DNA of 64,000 nucleotides from Coriobacteriaceae bacterium (GTDB lineage Bacteria; Actinomycetota; Coriobacteriia; Coriobacteriales; Coriobacteriaceae). Positions 52,015 through 60,708 of this stretch are shown here, one piece after another. The stretch is taken from NCBI GenBank assembly GCA_902364975.1, contig CABJFQ010000004.1, forward strand, positions 62,001-126,000, given 5' to 3'. Made by a program: the position numbers and the translations under genes. Every line of letters begins with the position of its first letter. The first letter of the stretch is position 1. The notes under the pieces are model-generated. The model had not been told where the DNA came from and made no database searches. It saw only the letters and a list, made by a program, of their open reading frames with translations.

Positions 52015-52121
52015 GCGGCCTTCCTTTCCGGCGCACTCCGCAGGACGAAAGAACCTCCGCCGCACGAAGTGCGCAGCGGAGGTTCTTTCATGTCCGAGGA
52101 CGCGCCGGAAAGGAAGGCCGC
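52015..52121. repeat. large nested hairpin downstream of ilvE (terminator plus 20-bp outer arms)
   Basis: Outer arms GCGGCCTTCCTTTCCGGCGC (52015-52034) and its perfect complement (52102-52121) enclose a perfect 14-bp stem GAAAGAACCTCCGC/GCGGAGGTTCTTTC (52047-52060 and 52076-52089) with a further GCAC/GTGC tip. It lies 26 bp after the ilvE stop on the minus strand and can terminate in both directions. The remaining 51743-52014 shows no convincing gene. Confidence 0.8.
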
Positions 52122-52146
52122 CCTCGGGCCGGACAGCTAAGACAGC

Positions 52147-53199
52147 TTACGCGACGGTGTAAACCCAGTTGTGCTTGTCCTCGACAGCACCGGACTGGAT
52201 ACCAGTCAGGGTCTCGCGAAGCTTCTTCATCACGGGACCGATCTCGGTGTAGCCAGCCGGGAAGGTCACGGTCTCATCGGCACCATAGACCTTGTTGTCG
52301 ATCTCGCCAACCGGGGAGATGACGGCAGCGGTGCCGCACAGGCCGCACTCCACAAAGGTACCGGCCTTGACCTCGGCCCACTCGACGGGGCGCTGGTCAA
52401 CGGTCATGCCCAGGTCCTGAGCAACCTGAACGAGCGAACGACGGGTGATAGAAGGCAGGATGGAGTCGGTGTGCGACTGAGGAACGACGAGGGTGCCATC
52501 CTCCTTCACGAACAGGACGTTGGCGCCACCGGTCTCCTCGACATAGGTGCGGGACTCGGAGTCGAGATACAGGTTCTCGGCATAGCCCTCGCGATGGGCC
52601 TCCATCGTGGGCTTAAGGGACATGGCGTAGTTCAGGCCGGCCTTGATGTTGCCGGTGCCGTGCGGTGCGGCACGGTCATACTCGGAAACGCGCAGCTTGA
52701 CGGGCTTGAGGCCACCCTTAAAGTACGGACCGACCGGGGTCACGAGAATGCGGAACGTGTACTCAGGAGCGGGAGCCACGCCAATCACGTCACCGGAGCC
52801 GATCATAAACGGACGCACGTACAGGGTCGCGCCGGAACCGAAGGGCGGAACCCAGGCGGCGTTGGCAGAAACGACCTGCTTGACGGCCTCAACGAACTTG
52901 TCCTTGGGGAACGGGGGCATCTCGAGGCGCTGGGCAGAGTTATACATGCGCTCGGCGTTCATATCGGGACGGAAGCAGACGATGCTGCCGTCCTCGGCGG
53001 TGTAGGCCTTCAGGCCCTCAAAGACCTCCTGACAGTAATGGAAGATGCCGCCGCACTCGGAGACATGCAGGGTGTGGTCGGTGGTCAGGCCGCCCTCGTC
53101 CCACTCGCCATCCTTCCAATGAGCCTCGTAGCTGTAATCGGTCTTCATGTAGCCAAAGCCGAGGCTACCCCAATCGATATCCTTCTTCTCGACAGTCAT
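52147..53199 (-). CDS. ilvE: branched-chain amino acid aminotransferase
   Basis: A 350-aa class IV PLP-dependent aminotransferase acting on leucine, isoleucine and valine. The PLP lysine is Lys186 in GTGNIKAGLNYA. Other family marks are GLKAYTAEDGSIVCFRPDMNAERM, LYVRPFMIGSG, YVEETGGANVLFV and GTFVECGLCGTAAVISPVGEI. The start is the ATG at 53199 after AGGAGCGACAT; the frame extends 50 codons upstream but that stretch is Arg/Cys-rich and unlike the family. It is a stand-alone gene with a large hairpin terminator. Confidence 0.96.
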   Translation of the reverse strand: MTVEKKDIDWGSLGFGYMKTDYSYEAHWKDGEWDEGGLTTDHTLHVSECGGIFHYCQEVFEGLKAYTAEDGSIVCFRPDMNAERMYNSAQRLEMPPFPKDKFVEAVKQVVSANAAWVPPFGSGATLYVRPFMIGSGDVIGVAPAPEYTFRILVTPVGPYFKGGLKPVKLRVSEYDRAAPHGTGNIKAGLNYAMSLKPTMEAHREGYAENLYLDSESRTYVEETGGANVLFVKEDGTLVVPQSHTDSILPSITRRSLVQVAQDLGMTVDQRPVEWAEVKAGTFVECGLCGTAAVISPVGEIDNKVYGADETVTFPAGYTEIGPVMKKLRETLTGIQSGAVEDKHNWVYTVA

Positions 53200-53428
53200 A
53201 TGTCGCTCCTTACATACACAGTTGCATACTCGCGAACCCGCACGCAAGGACCGAAGCCGGCCGCGTCGCAACGTCGCATACCCGGAGCGTAGAGCCGGGC
53301 AGGACACGCGGGCAGCATCAAAGCCGATGACACGTCGATTCGCATGCACGAGATTGTACTCCCCGCACGCGTCGGATAAAACGTTTTTCTTTAACTAACT
53401 AAAGTATTTTCATTCAACCGAAACTAAA

Positions 53429-53460
53429 GAGCCCCGTCACCGTAAACGGTGACGGGGCTC
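53429..53460 (-). terminator. intrinsic terminator of the DedA-family gene
   Basis: GAGCCCCGTCACCGT (53429-53443) and ACGGTGACGGGGCTC (53446-53460): a perfect 15-bp stem, followed on the minus strand by TTTAGTTTCGG. Confidence 0.85.
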
Positions 53461-53497
53461 AACGGCACAGTTTGTGCGCTGCCTCGAGCTATGCGTT

Positions 53498-54136
53498 CTA
53501 TTTGCCCAGCTTGGCCTTAACCAGACCGACCACGGTCGGGATGATCGACACGGCAACGATGCCGACGATCAGCAGCTCAAAGTGCTCCTGCACAAAGGGG
53601 ATACCGCCAAAGAAGTAGCCCAGCAGTGTAAAGAGCGTCGACCAGGTAATGCCGCCCAGCACGTTAAAGATAACGAAGTTACGCCAGTGCATGCCGCCCA
53701 TGCCGGCGATAAAGGGCACAAAGGTGCGAATAAACGGGAAGAAGCGGCCCAGGAAGATGGCCAGGTGGCCCCACTTGTCCAAGAAGTCCTCGGACTTTTT
53801 GATGCGCTCGGGCGTCATGGCCTTGACCTTGCCCGAAGCGATGATCTTTTTGCCAAAGAAGTGACCGATCATAAAGTTGCACTGATCACCCAAAATGGCA
53901 GCCGCCCATGCGGTGGCCAGAAGCGCCACGATGTTAAAGCCGCCGTTGTGGGCAAAGAAACCCGAGGCGAACAGCAGCGAATCGCCGGGAAGGAACGGGA
54001 AGAACACCACGCCCGTCTCGATAAAGATGATCAGGAACACGCAGCCGTAGGCCATAAGCGGGCCGGCGGCGATCCAGCTGGCAATCGCGGTGCGCGGGTC
54101 TTTGAGCAGCTCGGCGATAAAATTGATGAAACCCAT
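53498..54136 (-). CDS. DedA family membrane protein (VTT/SNARE-associated domain)
   Basis: A 212-aa polytopic membrane protein. Family motifs are FIETGVVFFPFLPGDSLLFASG, with a conserved acidic residue, and FLGRFFPFIRTFVPFIAGMGGMHWRNFVIFN, the conserved R-x3-P-x3-G-x2-M segment. DedA proteins support lipid-carrier recycling (undecaprenyl phosphate or phosphatidylethanolamine flipping) and proton-motive-force homeostasis. I start at the ATG at 54136 (MGFINFIAELL) after GAGAGG. It is monocistronic, divergent from cysE. Confidence 0.93.
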   Translation of the reverse strand: MGFINFIAELLKDPRTAIASWIAAGPLMAYGCVFLIIFIETGVVFFPFLPGDSLLFASGFFAHNGGFNIVALLATAWAAAILGDQCNFMIGHFFGKKIIASGKVKAMTPERIKKSEDFLDKWGHLAIFLGRFFPFIRTFVPFIAGMGGMHWRNFVIFNVLGGITWSTLFTLLGYFFGGIPFVQEHFELLIVGIVAVSIIPTVVGLVKAKLGK

Positions 54137-54359
54137 GAAGTAAAACCTCTCAGTTGTGGGCGCGGATACGTCCAAGTTGACCAGTATACGGTTGCGGCGC
54201 CCCCTCGTGCGCAACCCCACAAAAGCATGACTCCATTACCAGCAAGTTTGCATAACTGACACCTGTTGCGCAATGCCATCAAGATTGTCCTTCCTAATCC
54301 CTAGCGAATCGCTATACTTTATTGAACCGCATTGCCATGGCGCTAAGGGAGGGCGGCCG

Positions 54360-55064
54360 GTGAGCTTTATCAATACCATTCGCGAGGACATCAAGACCGT
54401 CCAGGCGCAGGACCCCGCCGCGCAAAACGGTCTAGTCATCTTCCTTTCCTATCCTGGCCTGCACGCCAAGTGGAACCACGTGCCCGAGCACTGGCTGTGG
54501 GAGCACGGTCATCGCTCGCTCGCCCGTGTGCTCTCGCAAGTCACTCGCCACATCACCGGCGTCGAGATTCACCCTGCCGCGCAGATTGGCAAGCACTTCT
54601 TTATCGACCACGCCATGGGCGTCGTCATCGGCGAAACCACCATCGTGGGCGACAACTGCGTGCTCTACCAGGGCGTCACGCTCGGCGGTACCGGCAACGA
54701 GACCGGCAAGCGCCACCCCACCCTGGGCAATAACGTCACCGTAGGCACGGGCGCCAAGGTGCTCGGCAACATTCGCATCGGCAACAACGTCAAGATCGGC
54801 GGCAACTCGGTTGTCGTCAAGGACGTGCCCGACAACTGCACCGTCGTGGGCGTGCCAGGCCGCATCATCAAGCGCAACGGCTGCCGCGTATTCGAGGAGA
54901 GCTTCGACGCCAAGCAGCATCGCGAGTACATGCCCGACGACGCCGCCGAGCAGTCCGCGCTCAACCGTCAAGGCATCACCGAGAACGCCCGCCGCGTCAA
55001 AGAGCTCGAGAAAGAGGTGGCCGAGCTCAAGGCCCTCGTCGCCAAGCTCGTGGACGAGCGCTAG
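54360..55064 (+). CDS. cysE: serine O-acetyltransferase
   Basis: A 234-aa left-handed beta-helix acetyltransferase, the first step of cysteine synthesis (serine + acetyl-CoA to O-acetylserine). [76 protein letters not shown] and VPGRI are typical; the His in IDHAMG is catalytic. I choose a GTG start at 54360 with AAGGGAGGG seven bases upstream; the longer frame from 54273 contains no family-like residues. The C-terminus has a heptad-like [20 protein letters not shown] tail. No cysK is adjacent. Confidence 0.95.
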   Translation: MSFINTIREDIKTVQAQDPAAQNGLVIFLSYPGLHAKWNHVPEHWLWEHGHRSLARVLSQVTRHITGVEIHPAAQIGKHFFIDHAMGVVIGETTIVGDNCVLYQGVTLGGTGNETGKRHPTLGNNVTVGTGAKVLGNIRIGNNVKIGGNSVVVKDVPDNCTVVGVPGRIIKRNGCRVFEESFDAKQHREYMPDDAAEQSALNRQGITENARRVKELEKEVAELKALVAKLVDER

Positions 55065-55102
55065 GAACGCAAGCAGCACAAGATGACATCGGCACCGACA
55101 CA

Positions 55103-55141
55103 AAAGGCGCACCAGGGAATCCATCCCCGGCGCGCCTTATT
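55103..55141 (+). terminator. intrinsic terminator of cysE
   Basis: AAAAGGCGC and GCGCCTTATTT pair around an inner GGGGA...TCCCC-like stem (CCAGGGAATCCATCCCCGG). The structure is followed by TTATTTCC. Confidence 0.8.
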
Positions 55142-55145
55142 TCCG

Positions 55146-55176
55146 ATGCGACAAAGGGGCCGTCCCTATGTCGCAT
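55146..55176. other. ACAAAGGG-type palindrome overlapping the stop of the second ABC exporter operon
   Basis: ATGCGACAAAGGG (55146-55158) and CCCTATGTCGCAT (55164-55176) pair over 13 bp with one mismatch. Its last base is the last base of the ABC gene's stop codon. It is a member of the same palindrome family as 16115-16149 and may act as 3'-end hairpin for the minus-strand operon. Confidence 0.6.
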
Positions 55177-57179
55177 TATGCGAACTGGCTTAGGTAGAGG
55201 TCGGCGTAGGCGCCCTCGGCAGCCAGCAGCTCCTTGTGCGTACCCTGCTCGATGATATTGCCGTGATCCATGACCAGGATGAGGTCGGCATCGACGATCG
55301 TCGACAGGCGGTGCGCGATCACAAAGCTGGTGCGCCCGCTCATGAGCGCGTCCATGGCGCGGCCGATGGCAAGCTCAGTGCGCGTGTCCACGCTTGAGGT
55401 CGCCTCGTCCAGGATCAGAATCGCCGGGTTGTTGAGCAGCACGCGCGCAATGGTCAGCAGCTGGCGCTGGCCCTGGCTAATGCTCTCGGCATCGTTGGCC
55501 ACCCGCGTGTCATAACCCTGCGGCATGGTGCGCACAAAGAAGTCGACCTGCGCGGCGCGTGCGGCCGCCACAATCTCCTCGCGCGTTGCCTCGGGACAGC
55601 CATAGGCGATGTTCTGTGCAATCGTGCCATCGAACAGCCAGGCGTCCTGCAGCACCATGCCAAACTGTTGGCGCAGCTCGCCACGATCCATGCGGCTCGT
55701 ATCCACGCCGTCGAGCGTAATGCGCCCGCCGTCAATCTCGTAAAAGCGCATGAGCAAGTTGATGAGCGTGGTCTTGCCCGCGCCCGTGGTTCCCACCACG
55801 GCGATCTTCTGACCCGGCTCGGCGGTAAACGACACGTCGCGCATAAGCGGCTTGTCGGGCGAATAGCCAAAGTGCACGTGCTCAAAAGCGACGCGGCCCT
55901 CAACGCGACCCGGCAGCTTGGCAGCCTCGTCCGGCAGCGGATCGGCCTCCATCTCGGGCTCGTCGAGCAGGTCGAACACGCGCTCCGCACTCGCTAGCGC
56001 GCTCTGCAGCGAGTTAAAGGTAAACGACAGCTGCGTCATGGGTTCGGACGCCTCGTAGATAAACTGGAAGAACGCCTGGAACACGCCGACGGTCATGTGA
56101 CCGGCGACCAGCATGCTGCAGCCAACCAGCGCAATCACGATCTGCGCCAAACGGCCGATAAAGCGCACCGCAGGGCCGACGGCATTGATCATAAAGTCGG
56201 CCTTGGTACTCACGCGCGCTAGCTCCCTCGAGGCCTCATGCACTTCGGCAGAGCTCTGACGCTCGCGATTGAACGCGCGAATCACCAGACGGCCCGAGTA
56301 GCCTTCCTCGACCGCGCTCGTAATCTTGGACACCCACTCCTGGCGCTCGCCGGTCACGTCATGTGTGCGGCGCGAGACCACTTTGGTCACCAGCAGCGAC
56401 AACGCCGTAAAGAACAAAAAGACCAGCGTGAGCGGCACGCTAAACACGAACATCACGCCCACGGCGCCCACCACAGTGCCGATCGACACCAGCAGCTGCA
56501 GCAGTCCGCGCTGCATGCTTTCGGACATCTTGTCCAGGTCGTTGGTCGCGCGGCTGACGACCTCGCCGGGGCGATGCGCGTCAAAGTAGGCAAGCGGCAG
56601 ACGGTTGAGCTTTTGAGCGATACGGTTACGCAGACGCAGGTTGAGGCGTTCGGCCACGCTCGACATCAAAAAGCTCTGGAGCGCGTAGAACGAGGCGGCG
56701 GCCGTCCAGATCATAAAGTAGATAAAGATGGTCCTGCCGCAGTTCTCCCAGGTGATACTGAAGGTGGTGTCGTTGGCAAACGCCAGCTTCACGTGTCCCC
56801 ACAGCTCATCGATGACGCGGGCGCTGTACGCCGGCGCCGCGGTGTTAAAGATGACGTAGAACACGATGCTCGCGAACACGAGGTAAAAGCGCCAGTGATC
56901 GCCGGCGGCCTCGCTCCACAGACGGCGCACCGTCGCCCAGGTGTCGCGGGGCTTCTCGTCCTCGTCCTCGTCGTCCACATCGCGCATGCGCTCTGCCTCG
57001 GCACGGGCGCGCTCGTCCTCGGCGCGTTCGTTTTCCTCGTAGAGCGCTTGGCGGCGAGCCTCGCGCTCGGCTGCAGCCTTGGCGGCATCGTCCAGACCGG
57101 GCGCGACCGCCGTCTCCTCAGCCGTCCCCGCTGCCACGGCGTCATCAACGACGCCCTGCTTCTTGAGCCCCTCGGTCAT
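55176..57179 (-). CDS. ABC exporter half-transporter, catalytically competent subunit with charged N-terminal extension (pair 2)
   Basis: A 667-aa subunit. An unusual hydrophilic extension of about 85 residues (AAKAAAEREARRQALYEENERAEDERARAEAERMRDVDDEDEDEK) precedes the six-helix domain. ATPase: Walker A GTTGAGKTTL, signature ISQGQRQLL, Walker B AILILDEATSS with catalytic Glu, switch His in IAHRLST. It mirrors the 619-aa subunit of pair 1. I start at the ATG at 57179, eight bases after GGGAGG and one base past the upstream stop. Last gene of the MarR-ABC-ABC operon. Confidence 0.93.
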   Translation of the reverse strand: MTEGLKKQGVVDDAVAAGTAEETAVAPGLDDAAKAAAEREARRQALYEENERAEDERARAEAERMRDVDDEDEDEKPRDTWATVRRLWSEAAGDHWRFYLVFASIVFYVIFNTAAPAYSARVIDELWGHVKLAFANDTTFSITWENCGRTIFIYFMIWTAAASFYALQSFLMSSVAERLNLRLRNRIAQKLNRLPLAYFDAHRPGEVVSRATNDLDKMSESMQRGLLQLLVSIGTVVGAVGVMFVFSVPLTLVFLFFTALSLLVTKVVSRRTHDVTGERQEWVSKITSAVEEGYSGRLVIRAFNRERQSSAEVHEASRELARVSTKADFMINAVGPAVRFIGRLAQIVIALVGCSMLVAGHMTVGVFQAFFQFIYEASEPMTQLSFTFNSLQSALASAERVFDLLDEPEMEADPLPDEAAKLPGRVEGRVAFEHVHFGYSPDKPLMRDVSFTAEPGQKIAVVGTTGAGKTTLINLLMRFYEIDGGRITLDGVDTSRMDRGELRQQFGMVLQDAWLFDGTIAQNIAYGCPEATREEIVAAARAAQVDFFVRTMPQGYDTRVANDAESISQGQRQLLTIARVLLNNPAILILDEATSSVDTRTELAIGRAMDALMSGRTSFVIAHRLSTIVDADLILVMDHGNIIEQGTHKELLAAEGAYADLYLSQFA

Positions 57180-57180
57180 G

Positions 57181-58905
57181 CTACTCACCTCCCTTCATCT
57201 GCGATTCCGCAATGGCGCGGTACACCTCGCAAGTCTCCATCAACTCGTCGTGCGTGCCCAAGCCCACGACCTCGCCATCCTTGAGCACCACGATCTGGTC
57301 GGCATGCAGAATGGTCGAGATACGCTGCGCGATGATGAGTACCGCGGCATCGCGCGTCTCGTCCTGCAGCGCATGGCGCAGGGCGGCATCGGTCTTAAAG
57401 TCCAGGGCCGAAAAGCTATCGTCGAAGATATACAAATCAGCGTGCTTCATGAGCGCACGGGCGATGGCCAGGCGCTGACGCTGACCGCCCGAGAAGTTCG
57501 TACCGCCCTGCGCCACCGGGGTATCGAGTCCCTGCGGCTGGTCGAGCACAAAGGTGCTCTGGGCAACCTGCAGCGCGTGAAGCATGTCGGCCTCGGTCGC
57601 ATCCTCGTTGCCATAGCGCAGGTTGCTCGCCACCGTGCCCGAGAACAGCCACGCCTTCTGCGGCACGTAAGCGATATGCCCGCGAATCTCATCTTGCGAA
57701 AGGTCGCGCAGATCAACGCCGTCCAGGCGAATGGCGCCCTTCGAGGCATCGTGGAAACGCAACAAGAGCTTGGCCACCGTCGATTTGCCCGATCCCGTCG
57801 AGCCCACAATCGCCGTGGTCTGGCCACGACGACAGGCAAAGCTCAGGTCGCACAGGGTGTCCTCGTCGGCATCGTCAAAACGGAACGACATATGGTCGAA
57901 CATGGCGACCGCGTCTGCTCCGTCCTTTGAGTCGGACGCGCCCGCGTCGAGCGTTCGCTCGCCATCGACGATGCTCGGCTCAATCTGAAGCACCTGTTGT
58001 GCACGGTTGAGGCACGCCGCGGCACGCGGCAACGTCAGGATCACCATCTGCGCCATCATCACAAAGAACAGAATCAGCAGCGCGTATTCCAACACGGCCG
58101 AGATGCTGCCAATTTGCATGGCGTGGACGCCTACGCGATTGCCTCCCACCCACAGCACCGCCACCTCGGCGATATTCATCAGAAAGAAGCAGGAGCTATC
58201 GAGACCCACAAACAGGTGGTTGACCTTGATGGCGTTGGCCGCGTAATCACTAAACACCTCGTCTAGGCGCTGCTCCTCATGGCGCTCCTTGTTAAACGCG
58301 CGAATGACGCGCACGCCCACGATGTTCTCGCGCAGCACCACGTTCATACGGTCGATAAAACTCTGCAGGCGCATAAAAATCGGCGCTGCGTTGGCGACCG
58401 TAAAGACTGCCGCCACCAGCACAATCGCCACGACTGCACCCAGCAGCGTACCCATGGCGGGATCGATATGCCAGGCAAAGATGATGCCCGCCACGGCCAA
58501 AAACGGCACCGGCAGCACCAGCTGAATCGTCTGCAGAATCGCCTGCTGGATCACGTTGATGTCGTTGAGCGAGCGTGTGATCATCGAGCCGGTGCCAAAG
58601 CGCTCAAAGTCGCTGGCAGACAGCTCGAGTGACTTGTCGTAGACGGCGTTGCGAATGTCGCAGGCCACGTTGGCCGCCAGGCGAGCCGAAAGATAACAGC
58701 CCAGCACCGCGCCACCGCTGGCCATGCCAGTCGCGATAAGCATGTACAGGCCGTTGCGCAGGATGTAGTCGACATCACCCGTCGTGATGCCGGTATTGAC
58801 CATATTCGCCAACATCGTAGGCACCAGCAGCGTGCCGACGTTATCTATCAGCAGCACAAACAGTGTCACCGCAATCAGCCCGCGATACGGCCTCATAAAC
58901 CTCAT
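57181..58905 (-). CDS. ABC exporter half-transporter, degenerate-site subunit (pair 2)
   Basis: A 574-aa half-exporter. The six-helix domain starts almost at residue 1 (RPYRGLIAVTLFVLLIDNVGTLLVPTMLANMVNTGI). ATPase: Walker A GSTGSGKSTV, signature FSGGQRQRL intact, Walker B YIFDDSFSALD with Asp replacing Glu, and IAQRIST with Gln for the switch His. It is the non-hydrolysing half of a heterodimer with the 667-aa subunit. The start is taken at the ATG at 58905, overlapping the MarR stop (TAATG); a GTG at 58917 is an alternative. Confidence 0.92.
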   Translation of the reverse strand: MRFMRPYRGLIAVTLFVLLIDNVGTLLVPTMLANMVNTGITTGDVDYILRNGLYMLIATGMASGGAVLGCYLSARLAANVACDIRNAVYDKSLELSASDFERFGTGSMITRSLNDINVIQQAILQTIQLVLPVPFLAVAGIIFAWHIDPAMGTLLGAVVAIVLVAAVFTVANAAPIFMRLQSFIDRMNVVLRENIVGVRVIRAFNKERHEEQRLDEVFSDYAANAIKVNHLFVGLDSSCFFLMNIAEVAVLWVGGNRVGVHAMQIGSISAVLEYALLILFFVMMAQMVILTLPRAAACLNRAQQVLQIEPSIVDGERTLDAGASDSKDGADAVAMFDHMSFRFDDADEDTLCDLSFACRRGQTTAIVGSTGSGKSTVAKLLLRFHDASKGAIRLDGVDLRDLSQDEIRGHIAYVPQKAWLFSGTVASNLRYGNEDATEADMLHALQVAQSTFVLDQPQGLDTPVAQGGTNFSGGQRQRLAIARALMKHADLYIFDDSFSALDFKTDAALRHALQDETRDAAVLIIAQRISTILHADQIVVLKDGEVVGLGTHDELMETCEVYRAIAESQMKGGE

Positions 58906-59417
58906 TAAGAGTCGCACGTCTCCCCCTCTTCTTGTTTTTCCACTTGGCTCTCAGCGGCTATCTGCTGTTTAAACGCCTCGCACTCCTCGTTGAGCGCGTG
59001 GGAAAACTTGCCGACCAGACGCATAATCTCACGCTGTTCCCAGGGTTCGAGCGCGCCAAAGGCACGCTGCTCGGCTTTAACCGCCGGCAACGCATGGTGC
59101 TCGGCGAACCGCCGGCCCTCATCGGTCAAACAAACGACCTTATTCTTGCGGCTGCCTTCGGCAAATTCCAGCGTCGCAAGCCCTCGCGCCGTCAAGGTTT
59201 TAATTGCCGAGTTAATGGCCTGCTTGCTATAGAACCATTCGCTCGTGAGTTGGCTCACGGCAACGTCTTCGTCCGCCGTGCTGATATCGACGAGCATCCA
59301 ATAGGCGCAATCCGAAAGGCCGCAGGCACGCGCGAACTCTGAGTAAATACGGTCGAGCCCGTTGAGCATCCGGTCAAAATCGACCGACGTAACCGCGCAA
59401 TCCATCTCTCCCACCAT
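58905..59417 (-). CDS. MarR family transcriptional regulator of the ABC exporter operon
   Basis: A 170-aa winged-helix regulator: CAYWMLVDISTADEDVAVSQLTSEWFYSKQAINSAIKTLTARGLATLEFAEGSRKNKVVCLTDEG contains the helix-turn-helix and the wing. The stop overlaps the start of the degenerate ABC subunit by one base (TAATG), so it is the first gene of a three-gene operon. Two identical-looking operator sites lie at 59422-59439 and 59455-59472, just upstream of its start. Expected to repress itself and the exporter, with release by an exported compound. Confidence 0.92.
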   Translation of the reverse strand: MVGEMDCAVTSVDFDRMLNGLDRIYSEFARACGLSDCAYWMLVDISTADEDVAVSQLTSEWFYSKQAINSAIKTLTARGLATLEFAEGSRKNKVVCLTDEGRRFAEHHALPAVKAEQRAFGALEPWEQREIMRLVGKFSHALNEECEAFKQQIAAESQVEKQEEGETCDS

Positions 59418-59421
59418 TCGA

Positions 59422-59472
59422 TAGTCCGAATTTTGACTAATTGAGATTTCAGATTAGTCCGAGTTTTGACTA
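59422..59472. promoter_or_regulatory. twin MarR operator sites, 33 bp apart
   Basis: TAGTCCGAATTTTGACTA (59422-59439) and TAGTCCGAGTTTTGACTA (59455-59472) differ by one base. Each contains inverted TAGTC...GACTA arms around 8 nt. Their 33-bp offset is about three helical turns, so two dimers would sit on the same DNA face. They begin four bases upstream of the MarR start codon and should cover its promoter. Confidence 0.75.
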
Positions 59473-59525
59473 TCGTCAAGGGCTTCATTCGCAGCGCGCA
59501 AGCTATACAACATATCGATAAAAAA

Positions 59526-59556
59526 GACCGCCGGCGCGGGGGCAGCGCCGGCGGTC
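59526..59556 (-). terminator. intrinsic terminator of the 96-aa protein gene
   Basis: GACCGCCGGCGC (59526-59537) and GCGCCGGCGGTC (59545-59556), a perfect 12-bp stem followed on the minus strand by TTTTTTATCG. Confidence 0.92.
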
Positions 59557-59581
59557 ATGAGAGGAAATCGATTATTTGCTG

Positions 59582-59872
59582 CTAGGCGGCGACAGCCTCG
59601 TAGACCGTAGCGCCCGAGAAGCTATCATGCAGGCTCTTGCCGCAGATCCAAGGCAGCTCGACGACCTCGCAGACCGTGTTGACCAGCTCGGAGCAGTCAG
59701 TAAAGTGGCCCTTATCGTTGAGGGCCTCGCAATCCTGAACACGCCAATAGCCATCGGTGTGCGTGATGTAGTACTCGTGATCGTTAATCGACACGAAAGC
59801 GCGCGTCTTGGAACGCAGCAGCTTCAGAAATCCTTCGAAATCGGTCTCGACGACATCTCCAGCCTGGAACAT
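59582..59872 (-). CDS. uncharacterised small protein, 96 aa
   Basis: A 96-aa soluble-looking acidic protein starting MFQAGDVVETDFEGFLKLLR. The ATG at 59872 follows AGGAGGT at ideal spacing and a strong terminator lies 26 bp after the stop, so the gene is well supported. It contains a DHEYYITHTDGYWRVQDCEALNDKGHFTDCSELVN stretch with three cysteines and aromatic residues. I recognise no family, membrane helix or signal peptide. It is monocistronic between the MarR operon and a nitroreductase gene. Confidence 0.82.
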   Translation of the reverse strand: MFQAGDVVETDFEGFLKLLRSKTRAFVSINDHEYYITHTDGYWRVQDCEALNDKGHFTDCSELVNTVCEVVELPWICGKSLHDSFSGATVYEAVAA

Positions 59873-60167
59873 GATAGTTACCTCCTGGCCCGGCGCCACC
59901 ACGGCGCATTGATAAACGTTGGTACTCCTTTAGTAAAACCTTTATCAGAGGTTATACGTTCGTCATTTAGGCAAGTGGTAAAAAACCGCAGGGTAGACGG
60001 GATAAAACGTTTAACCATCCCATTTGTTTGTCACATTCTGAAGGTACTTTTATGCAAACCTACTTTCCCAATTGGAATCTATCCTTTTGGCCGGGCAATT
60101 GACCGTCTATCGTTTGAGCCCGACGGGTATGAACGGGGCATCTGCAACGCCACTACAAGGAGGCACC

Positions 60168-60689
60168 ATGGAGACTATCAAAGCGCTCATTCACCGCCGC
60201 AGCTGCCGCAAATACAGCGATCGTCCCGTCGAGGCCGAAAAGCTTGCACGTATTATCGAAGCCGGCCAATATGCACCGAGCGGCATGGGCCGCCAGCCGG
60301 TGACGTTTGTCGCCGTCACCGATCCCGCGACCGTCGAGCGTCTCTCGCAGCTTAACGCCCAAGTCATGGGTAGCAACGGCGACCCCTTCTACGGAGCCAA
60401 AACGGTTGTGGTGGTACTGGTCGACCGCAACGTGCCCACGCATCTGGAAGACGGCTCGCTCGCCATGGGCAACTTGCTCAACGCCGCCTATGCACTGGGT
60501 GTCGATTCATGCTGGATTCACCGCGCGCATGAGGTCTTTGACTCGCCCGAGGGCCTGGAGCTGCTGGCCAGCTGGAGCCTGCCCGCCGACGGCAGCCTGC
60601 GCGGTGTCGGTCACTGCATTCTGGGCTATGCCGAGGACACGCTACCCGAGCCCAAACCCCGCCGCGACAACGTCGTCTACGTAAGGTAA
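60168..60689 (+). CDS. nitroreductase family protein
   Basis: A 173-aa FMN-dependent oxidoreductase. The N-terminal IHRRSCRKYSDRPV is the FMN-phosphate contact; AGQYAPSGMGRQPVTFVAV and ALGVDSCWIHRA are further family marks. A C-terminal GYAEDTLPEPKPRRDNVVYVR matches the small nitroreductase subgroup. The ATG at 60168 follows AAGGAGG. It is shorter than, and clearly distinct from, the 282-aa nitroreductase at 16152-17000. Substrate unknown. Confidence 0.93.
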   Translation: METIKALIHRRSCRKYSDRPVEAEKLARIIEAGQYAPSGMGRQPVTFVAVTDPATVERLSQLNAQVMGSNGDPFYGAKTVVVVLVDRNVPTHLEDGSLAMGNLLNAAYALGVDSCWIHRAHEVFDSPEGLELLASWSLPADGSLRGVGHCILGYAEDTLPEPKPRRDNVVYVR

Positions 60690-60708
60690 CCCAAGAGCGT
60701 CATAGGGG

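Noticed and set aside
51782..52036. 84-codon minus-strand frame between lemA and ilvE
   Set aside because: No ribosome-binding site, three overlapping alternative frames in the same DNA, Arg/Cys-rich composition and no recognisable features.
53200..53349. N-terminal extension of IlvE
   Set aside because: The in-frame 50 codons upstream are unlike the family; AGGAG directly before the ATG at 53199 sets the start.
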